From NCBI RefSeq assembly GCF_000963885.1, contig NZ_BALE01000024.1, forward strand, positions 1 through 41,347: a DNA stretch of 41,347 nucleotides, written 5' to 3'. The translations under genes were made by a program, and so were the position numbers. Shown one piece after another: positions 24,401 to 33,112 of this stretch. The stretch is from Tanticharoenia sakaeratensis NBRC 103193. GTDB taxonomy: Bacteria > Pseudomonadota > Alphaproteobacteria > Acetobacterales > Acetobacteraceae. The stretch's first letter is position 1. Each line of letters begins with the position of its first letter. Below the pieces are notes generated by a model, which was not told where the DNA came from, did no database searches, and was given only the letters and a program-made list of their open reading frames with translations.

Positions 24401-26422
24401 CTCCAGCTCCTCGAGCCACACGCGGGCATTGCCGTCTGATGGCGCACGCCAGTCTCCGCGCGGCGAAAGCGAGCCCGCGGCCGACAGTCGCGGCCCGTTC
24501 GGCATGGCCGAGCGCTTGAACTGGGAGGTTGCAAAGAACCGGCGCAGGAAGACCCGCATCCAGTGCGCGATCGTCGGCAGATCATAAGCGATGCGCGCGT
24601 CCTTCGGGAAATGCGCGGGCCAGTCCCCGCTTCCGGCATCGGACCATGCGACTTCGGCCAGATAGGCGATCTTCGACGGCCGGAATCCGTAGCGCAGGAC
24701 ATGAAAAAGCGTGAAGTCCTGCAGCGCGTAGGGACCGATCTGCGCCTCCGTGCTCTGCGCCTTGCCATCGATCCCCGCAGGCACGAGTTCGGGCGAGATT
24801 TCGGCACTGACGATGTTGTTCAGCAAGGCGCCGATGCCATCTCCCAGCGCATCGTCGCGGCCCAGCCAGCGGATCAGATGCTGGATCAGGGTCTTCGGCA
24901 TGCCCGCATTGACGTTGTAGTGCGACATCTGGTCGCCGACGCCATAGGTGCACCAGCCGAGCGCCACCTCCGACAGGTCGCCGGTTCCGACCACGATGCC
25001 GCGTGCCTGATTGGCGAGGCGGAACAGGAAATCGGTGCGCAGGCCGGCCTGCACGTTCTCGAACGTGATGTCATGAACGGCTTCCCCGTTGGCGAACGGA
25101 TGGCCGATCTCCCGCAGCATCAGATCCGCACTCGGCCGGATGTCGAGCTCGCGCGCCGTGATGCCGAGCGTCTTCATCAACCCGTGCGCAAAACCCAGAC
25201 TTTCCGATCCGGTGCCGAATCCCGGCATGGTGAAACCATGGATCGCGGTGCGCGGCCAGCCGATCTCGTCGGCGACGCGCGCGCAGACCAGCAGGGCCAA
25301 TGTGGAATCGAGGCCACCTGAAACCCCGATCACCATCGTCTGCGATCCGCTGTGCTCCAGACGCTGACGCAGGGACATGACCTGGATCGTCCAGGCCTCG
25401 TAGCAATCCTCGGCCAGACGGGACGGATCATCGGGCACGAAGGGGAAGCGCGGCACGCGACGCTTGAGCGGACGTGCATCGAGCGGCGGATCGAGCGTGA
25501 AGTCGATCCGCCGCACGGCGATCGCATTGTGGTCGGCGTTGGCGCCGAACGTTCCCGCGCGCATCCGGTCCTGACGCAGCAGGTCGCAGTCGATGTCGGC
25601 CGTGACGATCCGCGCGCCATCCGGAAAACGATCGGATTCCGCAAGCAGCCTGCCGGCTTCATGGACCGTCGCCTGCCCGTCCCAGGCGAGATCGGTCGTG
25701 GATTCACCGGGGCCCGCCGCGGCATAGACGTAGGCGCTGAGCGTTCGGGCTGACTGCGCGGCACAGAGCAGATGACGCTCGCGCGCCCGTCCGATGGTCA
25801 CCGGGCTGGCCGACGGGTTTGCGATGACGGTGGCGCCCGAAAGGGTCAGCGCCCCACTCGGCGGCTCCGGCACCCACAGATCCTCGCAGATCTCGACGCC
25901 CAGCACGAAGCCCGTGACGTCCGTGGCTCCGAACAGGAGATCGACGCCGAACGGGACGTCTGCCTGTCCCAGTCTGATGGATGCATTGCGCAGCCCGGCG
26001 CCGGACGCGAACTGTCGCGCCTCGTAGAACTCCCGATAGTTCGGAAGATACGATTTCGGCACGACGCCGAGGATGCGTCCGCGATGCAGTACGACCGCCG
26101 TGTTGTACAGCCGCCCGCGCGCGCGCAGGGGAGCACCGATGACGATCACGGGCAGGAGGGTTTCGCTGACCGTCCGCAGATGCTCGATCTGCGCCTCGAC
26201 CGCATCCAGCAGGGCGTCCTGCTGACGCAGATCGTCGATTGCGTAGCCGGACAAGGACAGTTCCGGAAATACCGCCAGCGCCACACCGTCGTCGTGACAC
26301 TTGCCGATGCTCTCGGCGATGGCCTCGGCATTGCGCGTCGGATCGGCCAGCGCCACCGGCACCGTGCATGCGGCCACGCGCGCGAAGCCGTGGCGATAAG
26401 GCGAGCGGAACTCGGCTGTCAT
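24380..26422 (-). CDS. nadE: Glutamine-dependent NAD(+) synthetase
   Basis: Final step of NAD synthesis: amidates nicotinic acid adenine dinucleotide using glutamine and ATP. The 680-residue protein is a fusion. The N-terminal nitrilase-type glutaminase has Glu54 in [10 protein letters not shown], Lys123 in [15 protein letters not shown] and Cys179 in GVEICEDLW. The C-terminal synthetase has the ATP pyrophosphatase loop SGGLDST followed by GTGDLSE and [17 protein letters not shown]. The length fits the long bacterial class that also occurs in Mycobacterium. The ATG at 26422 is supported by GGAAGGGG upstream; a longer frame from 26563 lacks family sequence. Confidence 0.95.
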   Translation of the reverse strand: MTAEFRSPYRHGFARVAACTVPVALADPTRNAEAIAESIGKCHDDGVALAVFPELSLSGYAIDDLRQQDALLDAVEAQIEHLRTVSETLLPVIVIGAPLRARGRLYNTAVVLHRGRILGVVPKSYLPNYREFYEARQFASGAGLRNASIRLGQADVPFGVDLLFGATDVTGFVLGVEICEDLWVPEPPSGALTLSGATVIANPSASPVTIGRARERHLLCAAQSARTLSAYVYAAAGPGESTTDLAWDGQATVHEAGRLLAESDRFPDGARIVTADIDCDLLRQDRMRAGTFGANADHNAIAVRRIDFTLDPPLDARPLKRRVPRFPFVPDDPSRLAEDCYEAWTIQVMSLRQRLEHSGSQTMVIGVSGGLDSTLALLVCARVADEIGWPRTAIHGFTMPGFGTGSESLGFAHGLMKTLGITARELDIRPSADLMLREIGHPFANGEAVHDITFENVQAGLRTDFLFRLANQARGIVVGTGDLSEVALGWCTYGVGDQMSHYNVNAGMPKTLIQHLIRWLGRDDALGDGIGALLNNIVSAEISPELVPAGIDGKAQSTEAQIGPYALQDFTLFHVLRYGFRPSKIAYLAEVAWSDAGSGDWPAHFPKDARIAYDLPTIAHWMRVFLRRFFATSQFKRSAMPNGPRLSAAGSLSPRGDWRAPSDGNARVWLEELELALPSG

Positions 26423-26608
26423 GATGCACGCCCCTTCCCGGGTTTTCCAGATTGCCCATGATGCACGCAGCGGCAGATGTCGTGCAATCGCAACACCGCG
26501 AGGCCCCTGGACGCCGGGGCCGGAACTGTGCCCCCAAATGCAACGTTCCGCCCCTGACCGCACGCGCCGGGGACAGTCCCGCGCGGCATCGCAGAAGGAC
26601 GTCGCGTC

Positions 26609-26785
26609 ATGGAACTGCTACACTGGACTTTGGTCTTTCTTGTCCTCGCACTGATTTTTGCCGTCCTCGGCTTTGGCGGTATTGCCGCGTCTTTTGCCTC
26701 GATCGGCAAGATCCTGTTCTTCGTCTTCCTGATCCTGCTGGTGGTCAGCCTCGTCATGGGACGGCGCGGTCGCACGCGGCTCTGA
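26609..26785 (+). CDS. DUF1328 small membrane protein
   Basis: A 58-residue protein with two hydrophobic segments (about 6-28 and 34-50) and a basic C-terminal tail GRRGRTRL. The pattern [24 protein letters not shown]...[19 protein letters not shown] is characteristic of the DUF1328/YtjA family of small inner-membrane proteins, often stress-induced, function unknown. An AGAAGGA ribosome site lies 9 nt ahead of the ATG at 26609. It is followed by a strong terminator at 26826-26859, so it is probably a single-gene transcript. Confidence 0.85.
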   Translation: MELLHWTLVFLVLALIFAVLGFGGIAASFASIGKILFFVFLILLVVSLVMGRRGRTRL

Positions 26786-26825
26786 GAAGCCAGATTCAGG
26801 CCTCGTCTCGGGGCCAGATAAAGGA

Positions 26826-26859
26826 GCCGGGTCCATCCACAGGTGGGCCCGGCTTTTTT
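26826..26859 (+). terminator. Rho-independent terminator after the DUF1328 gene
   Basis: Ten-pair stem GCCGGGTCCA/TGGGCCCGGC with one G-T wobble, then six T bases. It lies between the DUF1328 gene and the convergent dsbB gene. Confidence 0.75.
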
Positions 26860-26869
26860 GTCCCGTCCG

Positions 26870-27370
26870 CTACGCCCGGCGCAGACGCCAGAGCATGCCG
26901 GCCGCAAGAACCAGCACCGCCAGCGCATACAGCCCGCCGAGAGCACTCATCGATACCGGCAGGCCCCAGAGATAGTTCGGCGCGTCACAGGGTTTGGCAG
27001 CCTGCATGGGCATGTTCGCAAACCGCTCGGCGGCTGTCAGACCGTGCGGCACGACCATGTGGCATGCAGCGAACGGGCTCGGCCACCATCCGTGCTCCAC
27101 GCCGCCATGGAGCACGGCAAGACCAACACTCGCGATCAGACATGCGAACGCCACGACAAAGGCTGCGGCGCGGATGAGCTTCTGGCGCACCAGTGCCGCC
27201 AGCACCCCGGCCGCGATCAGCACGCGCCATGGCATGCGCTCGACGAGGCACAGTTCGCACGGCACCATGCCGAGCCGATACTGTGCATCGTAGGCGATGC
27301 CGAGCGCGAGCACGCCCGACAGCGCAAGCACGAGGCCGGTCGCGGCCTGCGTGCGCTCCCGCGTCGACAT
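26870..27370 (-). CDS. dsbB: Disulfide bond formation protein DsbB
   Basis: Inner-membrane protein of 166 residues that reoxidises DsbA and passes electrons to quinone. Four hydrophobic segments are visible. The first cysteine pair is in PCELC (Cys38, Cys41) after helix 1, and the second pair is Cys103 and Cys128 in the second periplasmic loop, as the mechanism requires. The ATG shares its A with the otsA stop (TAATG at 27369-27373 on the opposite strand), so translation is coupled to otsA. No dsbA gene is in the window. The partnership with trehalose genes looks like simple co-transcription rather than a pathway link. Confidence 0.9.
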   Translation of the reverse strand: MSTRERTQAATGLVLALSGVLALGIAYDAQYRLGMVPCELCLVERMPWRVLIAAGVLAALVRQKLIRAAAFVVAFACLIASVGLAVLHGGVEHGWWPSPFAACHMVVPHGLTAAERFANMPMQAAKPCDAPNYLWGLPVSMSALGGLYALAVLVLAAGMLWRLRRA

Positions 27371-28746
27371 TACCTGTGCTTGACCCTGTGCTCCGGCTCA
27401 CGATCGTGAGGCGACGGCAGTGCGTGAAGTGCCTCGAGGAAGTCCCGGGCCCACGTTGCCGCGGTATGCTTCCAGACTTCATCGCGCATGCCATGCCAGC
27501 GGCGCTTGCGCTCCGGCAGCGGCATCGTCAGGGCCAGATGCAGCGCATCCGCCGTATCGTCCGCATCATACGGATTGACCAGCAGCGCATCGGGAAGCTC
27601 GGGGGCGGCCCCTGCGAAATGCGAGAGCACCAGCGAGCCGGGATCCTTCGGATCCTGAGCCGCGACATACTCCTTGGCGACGAGGTTCATGCCGTCCCGC
27701 AACGGCGTCACCAGACCGACATCGGCAATCCGGTGGAACCCCGCGAGCGTCGTGCGGGCAACGGGAGACGTCAGGTACCGGATCGGGGTCCACTCATAGG
27801 ACGCGTATTCGCCATTGATGCGGCCGACCAGTTCTTCAAGCTGCTGGCGAAGCTGCTGGTATGTCGCGACCCCGCCGCGCGAGACCGGTGCGATCTGCAG
27901 GAACGTGACCTTGCCCAGATGTTCCGGATAGCGCTTGAGAAGCTGTGCATAGCCGAGCATGCGCTCGGGCAGCCCCTTGGAATAATCCAGACGATCCACG
28001 CCGAGGATGAGCTTGCGCCCATGAAGGCTCTCGCGCAGCGTGCGGCCGTCATGGCTTTTCACGGCCGTCTCGGCCTGCTCGAGAAACCCGTCCGGGTCGA
28101 TGCCGATCGCGAACGCACGCGCCTTCACCTGCACGCCGCAGGCGGCAAAGCAGCCGTCGAGATTGATCGCATCCTCTTCCGTCTGCACGCCGACGAGGTC
28201 GTAGGCCGTCATTTCATGCAGGAGCTCGTCCGCGATCGGCAGGGCGCGCGACACGCTCCATGGCGGAAACGGAATGTGCAGGAAGAAGCCGATGCGACAC
28301 ATCACGCCCGCATCGCGCAGCATCTGCCCGAGCGGAAACAGGTGATAGTCATGCACCCATATGACGTCGTCCGGGCGCAGCAGCGGGGTCAGATGTTCGG
28401 CGAACATCCGGTTGACCTCGAGATAGGCGTCCCAGTCCGCACGGCGGAAGCTCAGCATACCCATGCGGTAATGACAGAGCGGCCACAGCAGGCCGTTCGA
28501 GAAGTTCTGGTAGAACCCCTCGTACTGGGCAGGGGTCATGTCGATCGTGGCGTATGTCACGCCATCGACCGTGTCCTTGTCGACCTTCTGTCCCTTGACG
28601 TCGTCGACCTGGTTGCCCGACCAGCCGAACCACATGCTGTCCACGCCGCGCACGGCATCGCGCAGCCCGACGGTGAGCCCGCCCGCCGGCTGCGTGCGCT
28701 CGCGGGGCGACGGTGTGCGATTGGATACGACAATCAGACGCCCCAT
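27370..28746 (-). CDS. otsA: Trehalose-6-phosphate synthase OtsA
   Basis: GT20 glycosyltransferase of 458 residues that joins UDP-glucose and glucose-6-phosphate into trehalose-6-phosphate, an osmo- and desiccation protectant precursor. Evidence: N-terminal RLIVVSNRTP with the PAGGLTVGL donor loop, WFGWSG, the VWVHDYHLFPLG block, HIPFPPW, GVDRLDYSKGLPERM and, near the C-terminus, GMNLVAKEYVAAQ. All conserved OtsA blocks are present in order, and the length is normal. Its start overlaps the end of otsB by 13 bases, and its stop overlaps the dsbB start by 1 base, so otsB-otsA-dsbB reads as one operon. Confidence 0.96.
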   Translation of the reverse strand: MGRLIVVSNRTPSPRERTQPAGGLTVGLRDAVRGVDSMWFGWSGNQVDDVKGQKVDKDTVDGVTYATIDMTPAQYEGFYQNFSNGLLWPLCHYRMGMLSFRRADWDAYLEVNRMFAEHLTPLLRPDDVIWVHDYHLFPLGQMLRDAGVMCRIGFFLHIPFPPWSVSRALPIADELLHEMTAYDLVGVQTEEDAINLDGCFAACGVQVKARAFAIGIDPDGFLEQAETAVKSHDGRTLRESLHGRKLILGVDRLDYSKGLPERMLGYAQLLKRYPEHLGKVTFLQIAPVSRGGVATYQQLRQQLEELVGRINGEYASYEWTPIRYLTSPVARTTLAGFHRIADVGLVTPLRDGMNLVAKEYVAAQDPKDPGSLVLSHFAGAAPELPDALLVNPYDADDTADALHLALTMPLPERKRRWHGMRDEVWKHTAATWARDFLEALHALPSPHDREPEHRVKHR

Positions 28747-29489
28747 TGGTCGCCCTCCCCACCGGCGAGGGCTTCAAGCCAGGCGCGATAGGCCGGCACG
28801 TCAGGAAAATCGTCCGGGATCATCAGCCCGAGGCCGCCCCGTGCCCGTGCTTCGCGCACGCCGTCCAGATCGGTGACGTCGTCGCCGACGAAGATCGGGC
28901 GCCGGCCCGTGAACGGTGCCTGCTCCAGCAGACTGGCGACAGCATGACCCTTGTCGATGCCTTCCGGGCGGATTTCCCACGCCATTTTCGCGGCCTGCAC
29001 GTGAAAGCCGCTCTTCTCGACCTGCCAGCCGTCCACAGCCTGGCGCAGCAGCTCCGCACTGTCCGGCCGACCACGGAAATGCAGCACGAGCCCGGCCTGC
29101 TTGCGTTCGATGGTCACGCCGGGCCAGTCCTTCGCCAGCTTGTCCGCCTGCTCCAGCCACTGCGCGGGCAATACGGGCAGGCTCGCCCGCTCTGTCGCTC
29201 CATCCGGGGACCTGCGCATGGCGACACCGTGCTCGCCCGCGATGGCGAACGGGATGCCGGGAAGGAAATGATCCACCTGTGCGATCGGACGGCCCGTCAC
29301 GATGGCCAGCGCACCGCCGCACTTGTCGCGCAGCGTGGTGAGGGTCCTGATCAGCTCTGGGGGAACCACGACGGCATCGGGCGTCGGTGCGATCTCGACC
29401 AACGCGCCGTCGAAATCGAGCATGAAGGCGGCTTCGGACGGTGGAAAGGCCGGCGCGGACACCAGCTTTCGGCTCGACTCATCGCTCAT
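28734..29489 (-). CDS. otsB: Trehalose-6-phosphate phosphatase OtsB
   Basis: HAD-family phosphatase of 251 residues that converts trehalose-6-phosphate to trehalose; first gene of the operon with otsA and dsbB. Motif I is LDFDGALVEIAPTPD (Asp25, Asp27). Later blocks include IVTGRPIAQVDHFLP (motif II region), AGEHGVAMR, KGHAVASLL and FVGDDVTDLDG (motif IV). The usual Thr or Val five residues into motif I (DxDGT) is Ala29 here, while everything else is typical. An AGAGGGA sequence 13 nt ahead of the ATG at 29489 is the likely RBS. Confidence 0.94.
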   Translation of the reverse strand: MSDESSRKLVSAPAFPPSEAAFMLDFDGALVEIAPTPDAVVVPPELIRTLTTLRDKCGGALAIVTGRPIAQVDHFLPGIPFAIAGEHGVAMRRSPDGATERASLPVLPAQWLEQADKLAKDWPGVTIERKQAGLVLHFRGRPDSAELLRQAVDGWQVEKSGFHVQAAKMAWEIRPEGIDKGHAVASLLEQAPFTGRRPIFVGDDVTDLDGVREARARGGLGLMIPDDFPDVPAYRAWLEALAGGEGDQWGV

Positions 29490-29655
29490 GCGTGGAGATG
29501 TCCCTCTTCAATCGAAATATGGCTGGCGTGATCTACGTCTGACATCCGGTCAGAGTGTGTGTCCACCCGAATGACTGATGACGGACGCAGGCATGCCTCG
29601 CTCAAAGTGCAGATAATCGACGGTCGCGCCGCAATGCGGCGATCCGATGGCACCC

Positions 29656-29675
29656 AAACGGCCGGACAGCCGTTT
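29656..29675. terminator. Small perfect hairpin between the DUF2155 gene and otsB
   Basis: AAACGGC and GCCGTTT pair around a six-base loop, about 40 bases past the DUF2155 stop on the minus strand. The A/T ends of the stem resemble a bidirectional intrinsic terminator, but the T-run is only three bases. Confidence 0.4.
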
Positions 29676-29714
29676 CGCGAACTTCACGATTGTGTGAACT
29701 CGTGTCCCGACTGT

Positions 29715-30557
29715 TCAGTTCCCGCCCGGAACCAGCGGCGTCGGCGGAGGCAGGGGGGCGTCATCGGGCGTGCTGCCCGATCCGGGCGCAGGCGTTGAAG
29801 GCTGGGGCGCTGGTGCCGCCGGCTGGCCCTCTTCCGGCGGCAGCAGCGGCGTCGGGGCGGGACCTGCGGATTGCGGCGCGGAAGGCTGGCTGGCCGCGGG
29901 TGCGCCCGTGCCGCTCGGCGTATTCGGCGTCGCGTTGGCCTGGGCCGGCCCGCTATCCGGCGTCAGGGGCGTTGGTGCCGTGCCCGAGGATGTCAGTGGA
30001 ACCGGCGCGCCGCCCGGCGTCTGCGCCTGAGGCTGGCCCGTCGCGTTGGCAGGCGCATTGCCCGCACCCTGTGCGCCGGTATCTGCAGGCGGGGTGGACT
30101 GGGTGTTGGCCAGGGTCAGGGGCGGAAGCTGCGGCGCGAGCTGGGGCCCGGTACACCCGACGACGTGAACCTCGTAAAGCGCGTTCTGCAGCATCGACAG
30201 CGAAGGGGTCGAGGCGATCATCCACCCGTCGAAGCCCGAACCGCCGGGCGTCGTGTCGGTGATGGTCGCCTGAACGGCCGAATCACCGGGAAGCGTCTTC
30301 GGACGCTCGAGACAGCGATGAACTGCAATCCCGAGCGTCTTGTAGTGCCCGACGTCGTCCACGCCGATGGTCATCGTCTCGACATGGGAATCGAGACGGT
30401 TGAGCACGCGCAGGACAGCCTGCCCGCGGCCCTGCCACAGCCCGGCCGGATACATGAGCGGCGGCGCCACGACTTCGGCGCCCCACGCATGGCCCGCCAA
30501 AAGCCCGACTGTGCACAAAAGCGCCGCAGTCCGCCCCGTTGTCGTATGCCGCTTCAC
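29715..30557 (-). CDS. DUF2155 exported protein with a long Pro/Ala-rich tail
   Basis: A 280-residue exported protein. The signal peptide ends near AWG-AE (about residue 26). The DUF2155 domain spans about 45-137 and has AVLRVLNRLDSHVET, a Cys82 in HRCLERP, FDGWMIASTPSL and Cys135 in VVGC; the two cysteines could form a disulfide. Residues from about 141 to the end are a low-complexity Pro/Ala/Thr/Gly tail with recurring PTPL units, unusual in length for this family. The start is GTG 30557, overlapping the stop of the 70-aa gene as GTGA. It sits third in an operon with mlaD, an arrangement related to the mlaD-DUF2155 neighbourhood of many Alphaproteobacteria. It probably acts in the cell envelope; function unknown. 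Confidence 0.85.
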   Translation of the reverse strand: MKRHTTTGRTAALLCTVGLLAGHAWGAEVVAPPLMYPAGLWQGRGQAVLRVLNRLDSHVETMTIGVDDVGHYKTLGIAVHRCLERPKTLPGDSAVQATITDTTPGGSGFDGWMIASTPSLSMLQNALYEVHVVGCTGPQLAPQLPPLTLANTQSTPPADTGAQGAGNAPANATGQPQAQTPGGAPVPLTSSGTAPTPLTPDSGPAQANATPNTPSGTGAPAASQPSAPQSAGPAPTPLLPPEEGQPAAPAPQPSTPAPGSGSTPDDAPLPPPTPLVPGGN

Positions 30558-30766
30558 GCTCCCGGCTCCCGGAGGGCCGCGACCATGTCCTGAAGCATTC
30601 GGCGCATCGTGTCGGGATCGACTCCCATCAACACGGCATCTTCGAATGCATCCCGAAGCGTCTGTTGCACGTCACGTTCGTTTTCCCGCAGGACCCGCAG
30701 TTTCTCGACGCATGAGATCGGCGCACCCGCACGGTCGGTCCAGACGCGATCTTCAGTGACGCTCAT
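30554..30766 (-). CDS. Small conserved-looking protein between mlaD and the DUF2155 gene
   Basis: A 70-residue soluble protein with no recognised domain. It is predicted to be mostly helical (VEKLRVLRENERDVQQTLRDAFED...DPDTMRRMLQDMVAALREP) with one Cys. The ATG overlaps the mlaD TGA as ATGA, and its own TGA overlaps the next gene's GTG, so it is translationally coupled on both sides. Its size and amphipathic helices would suit a small adaptor, but that is only a guess from composition. Confidence 0.7.
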   Translation of the reverse strand: MSVTEDRVWTDRAGAPISCVEKLRVLRENERDVQQTLRDAFEDAVLMGVDPDTMRRMLQDMVAALREPGA

Positions 30767-31281
30767 GGCCCGCCATTGCCGCCACCGGTGCCGGACTTCG
30801 ACTTGCTCAGGGTATCGGTCACCGAGAAGATGAACTTGCTCAGCAACTGCTCGAGGCTGATCGATCCCTGGGTCTGGCCCATCGTGCCGCCCGGCTTGAG
30901 CATCGAAGTGTCGCCGCCCGGCGAGAGCGCGATGTACTTGCCGCCCAGAAGGCTGTCGGACGTGATGATCGCGGCGCTGTCGTCCGGCAGCGCAAGCCCG
31001 TCGCGCACCGTGAAGGTCACCTGCGCGCGAAATCCGTGCGGATCGACACGCTCGGCCGTGACATGGCCCACTGTGATACCGGCCAGACGGACGTCCGAAC
31101 CGACGTCCAGACCGTCAATCTGGTTGAAGGACGCATTCAGCTCATAGCCACCGTTTGCATGATGGCGACCGAACATGGCGACGGCCAGCAGCGCGATGAG
31201 AAGCACGATGACGACGAATCCGGTCGTCAGTTCGAGCGTATTGCGGGAGGCGGCCGCGGTGCGCGCGGTAGCTGACGACAT
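30763..31281 (-). CDS. mlaD: MlaD-type outer-membrane lipid asymmetry protein (MCE domain)
   Basis: A 172-residue membrane-anchored periplasmic protein with one transmembrane helix (about 17-38) and a single MCE domain (about 43-125: YELNASFNQIDGLDVGSDVRLAGITVGHV...LLGGKYIALSPGG). MlaD hexamers carry phospholipids between the MlaFEB transporter and MlaC. The C-terminal helix (LEQLLSKFIFSVTDTLSK) fits MlaD, and a Gly-rich tail follows. The other mla genes are not here, as is common in this class. The ATG at 31281 has a weak AGGG ribosome site; the longer upstream frame is rejected. It heads an operon with the 70-aa and DUF2155 genes. Confidence 0.9.
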   Translation of the reverse strand: MSSATARTAAASRNTLELTTGFVVIVLLIALLAVAMFGRHHANGGYELNASFNQIDGLDVGSDVRLAGITVGHVTAERVDPHGFRAQVTFTVRDGLALPDDSAAIITSDSLLGGKYIALSPGGDTSMLKPGGTMGQTQGSISLEQLLSKFIFSVTDTLSKSKSGTGGGNGGP

Positions 31282-31523
31282 GGCTGGACCCTGGACGACG
31301 TGGAGGCGGGGCGAACACCGCCCGTCCGACCCCACATAAGGACTCGCGCGCCACACGTCCATGGCAGGCGTGCCCGCGCCGACGACGGGCCGCAGACAGG
31401 GGGCAGGGATGCGGGCGTCCTTGCGGTTATCCCCCATATCCCCGCTATGCGGAGCATTAACCCGGCCCCGCGGCTGACGAACATGCTTCCGAAGCGGCGG
31501 TCCGCTCCGGTAGGATCAGGTTC

Positions 31524-33089
31524 ATGACAGCCAAGAGCCCCGCGCCCGCCAGAAGTTACTGGACCGGTGTCCGCATGCGCAGCGTGCGGCTCGGCGTCGA
31601 CCCCGACGATCCGAGCCCGCGCACCGTCACCCTGCCCGAGGCATGGGACGACGATGCCGCCAGCGCGCTGGTGGAACTGGCCGGCCCCGGCACGCGCCCG
31701 GTTCGCCTGTCCGTCGAGGCCGGGCGCTGGATCGACATGCTGGACGGCGAGGCGGCGACGGCCGACGATCGCGCCACGCTGCGGGCAGCCGGACGCACCC
31801 TGTCATGCCTCCTGCTGCTGCGCCAAGTCGCACCTACCCGGGCCCTGTGGGAACGCCGGACCGACCGCAGGCCCGGATTCGTGCTCAACCTCGCGGCTTT
31901 CGTGCAGGACGGCGTCTTCGCGGCCGAGCAGTTCGTGGCGACCCTGCGCCTGCTGTGTGACGTGCTGCGCCGGATCGAGGCAGCGGAAGGCGCAATGCGC
32001 AATGGCGAACTGCCGTTGCTCGCACCCCTGCCGCCCACAGCTGCGCCCGGCGGCGATGCGCCCAGCGCGCGGGCCGGCGAAATGCTGCTGACCAATCTCG
32101 ACGCCTGTCTGGCAAGCCTCGGGCTCGATTACGACAGCGACGAGGGCCGCGATGCCGCCTGCGCGCTGGCGTCGCTCGCGACATCGGTTGCGCGTCAGGG
32201 CGCGGGGCCGGTTCCACTGCCGCCCAGCGCGTGCCCGATTCCGGGCCTGGGCATGATTGCGGCTGGTATTCGTGATGCGGCCGACCAGGATGAGGACAGG
32301 CCGCGTCTCGCGCTCGTCGAGACCGGGTTTTCGGCACCCGGCCCGATCGATGCTCTGCTGGGGGTCGAGGCCTGCGGGCTGGCGCCGATCTTCTCGGCCC
32401 TGACCCCGGACGGAGCCCTGCGCCCCTCGACGCTGCATCGCCTCGCCCATCACGGCTACACGCCCGAGACCGCTCTCGCGGCGAGCCTGGCCGGCGCCAG
32501 CCCGCTGACCCTGCCGGGGCCGCTTGCCCATGGGGCGATGCACCGTGCTCTGGCCGGTTTCGTGGACCGGATGCCCGCGCGCCCCGAACCCGGGGTCGCG
32601 GAAGCAACTCCGAGCACGCTCGCGCGCGGCATCCGTCGCCCCCTGCCTGCCCGTCACGGCGGCTTCACCCAGCGCGCCTCGGTCGGCGGTCACAGGCTTT
32701 ACCTGCGCACGGGCGAATATGATGACGGCAGCCTGGGCGAGGTCAGCATCACGCCCGCGCGGGAAAGCCCGATGGCGCGTGGCCTGCTGGACTGCATCGG
32801 GCAGGCGGTCTCGATCGGGCTGCAATATGGCGCGCCGCTCGATGCTTTCGTCGAGCGCTTCGCCCATACGAGTTTCGGCCCGGCGGGCACCGTCGAGGGC
32901 GATCCGGTCGCAGCCTATGCGACATCGTTGCTGGATTATGCCTTCCGCGCGCTATCGGATGCCTATCTGGGCCGACGCCTGCCGGATGCCGCCCCGCAGG
33001 AGACGGCGGTCGAGGATCCCGATCCGATGCTGCCGCTCGGCCTGCCGGCCGACGCCCCCCGCAATCCGAAGCTGCGTCTCGTCAGCTGA
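31524..33089 (+). CDS. Protein with only the C-terminal TSCPD-like domain of class II ribonucleotide reductase
   Basis: A 521-residue protein. Residues 374-485 (LPARHGGFTQ, VGGHRLYLRTGEYDDGSLGEV, AVSIGLQYGAPLDAFV, VEGDPVAAYATSLLDYAFRAL, YLGRR) closely follow the C-terminal region of vitamin B12-dependent NrdJ. The first 370 residues do not: there is no catalytic glycyl/thiyl barrel, no active-site Cys-Asn-Glu set and no C-terminal Zn ribbon. The N-terminal region is Ala/Leu-rich, helical and unfamiliar, apart from a VTLPEAWDDDAASAL start. It is therefore not an enzyme by itself. Regulation of, or binding to, a ribonucleotide reductase is an inference from the shared domain only. An AGGATCAGG sequence precedes the ATG. 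Confidence 0.75.
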   Translation: MTAKSPAPARSYWTGVRMRSVRLGVDPDDPSPRTVTLPEAWDDDAASALVELAGPGTRPVRLSVEAGRWIDMLDGEAATADDRATLRAAGRTLSCLLLLRQVAPTRALWERRTDRRPGFVLNLAAFVQDGVFAAEQFVATLRLLCDVLRRIEAAEGAMRNGELPLLAPLPPTAAPGGDAPSARAGEMLLTNLDACLASLGLDYDSDEGRDAACALASLATSVARQGAGPVPLPPSACPIPGLGMIAAGIRDAADQDEDRPRLALVETGFSAPGPIDALLGVEACGLAPIFSALTPDGALRPSTLHRLAHHGYTPETALAASLAGASPLTLPGPLAHGAMHRALAGFVDRMPARPEPGVAEATPSTLARGIRRPLPARHGGFTQRASVGGHRLYLRTGEYDDGSLGEVSITPARESPMARGLLDCIGQAVSIGLQYGAPLDAFVERFAHTSFGPAGTVEGDPVAAYATSLLDYAFRALSDAYLGRRLPDAAPQETAVEDPDPMLPLGLPADAPRNPKLRLVS

Positions 33090-33112
33090 TCCCGATTCAG
33101 GAAGGAAATTTC

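Noticed and set aside
27193-28791. 532-codon plus-strand frame opposite otsA and dsbB
   Set aside because: No recognisable motifs; otsA and dsbB are unambiguous on the other strand.
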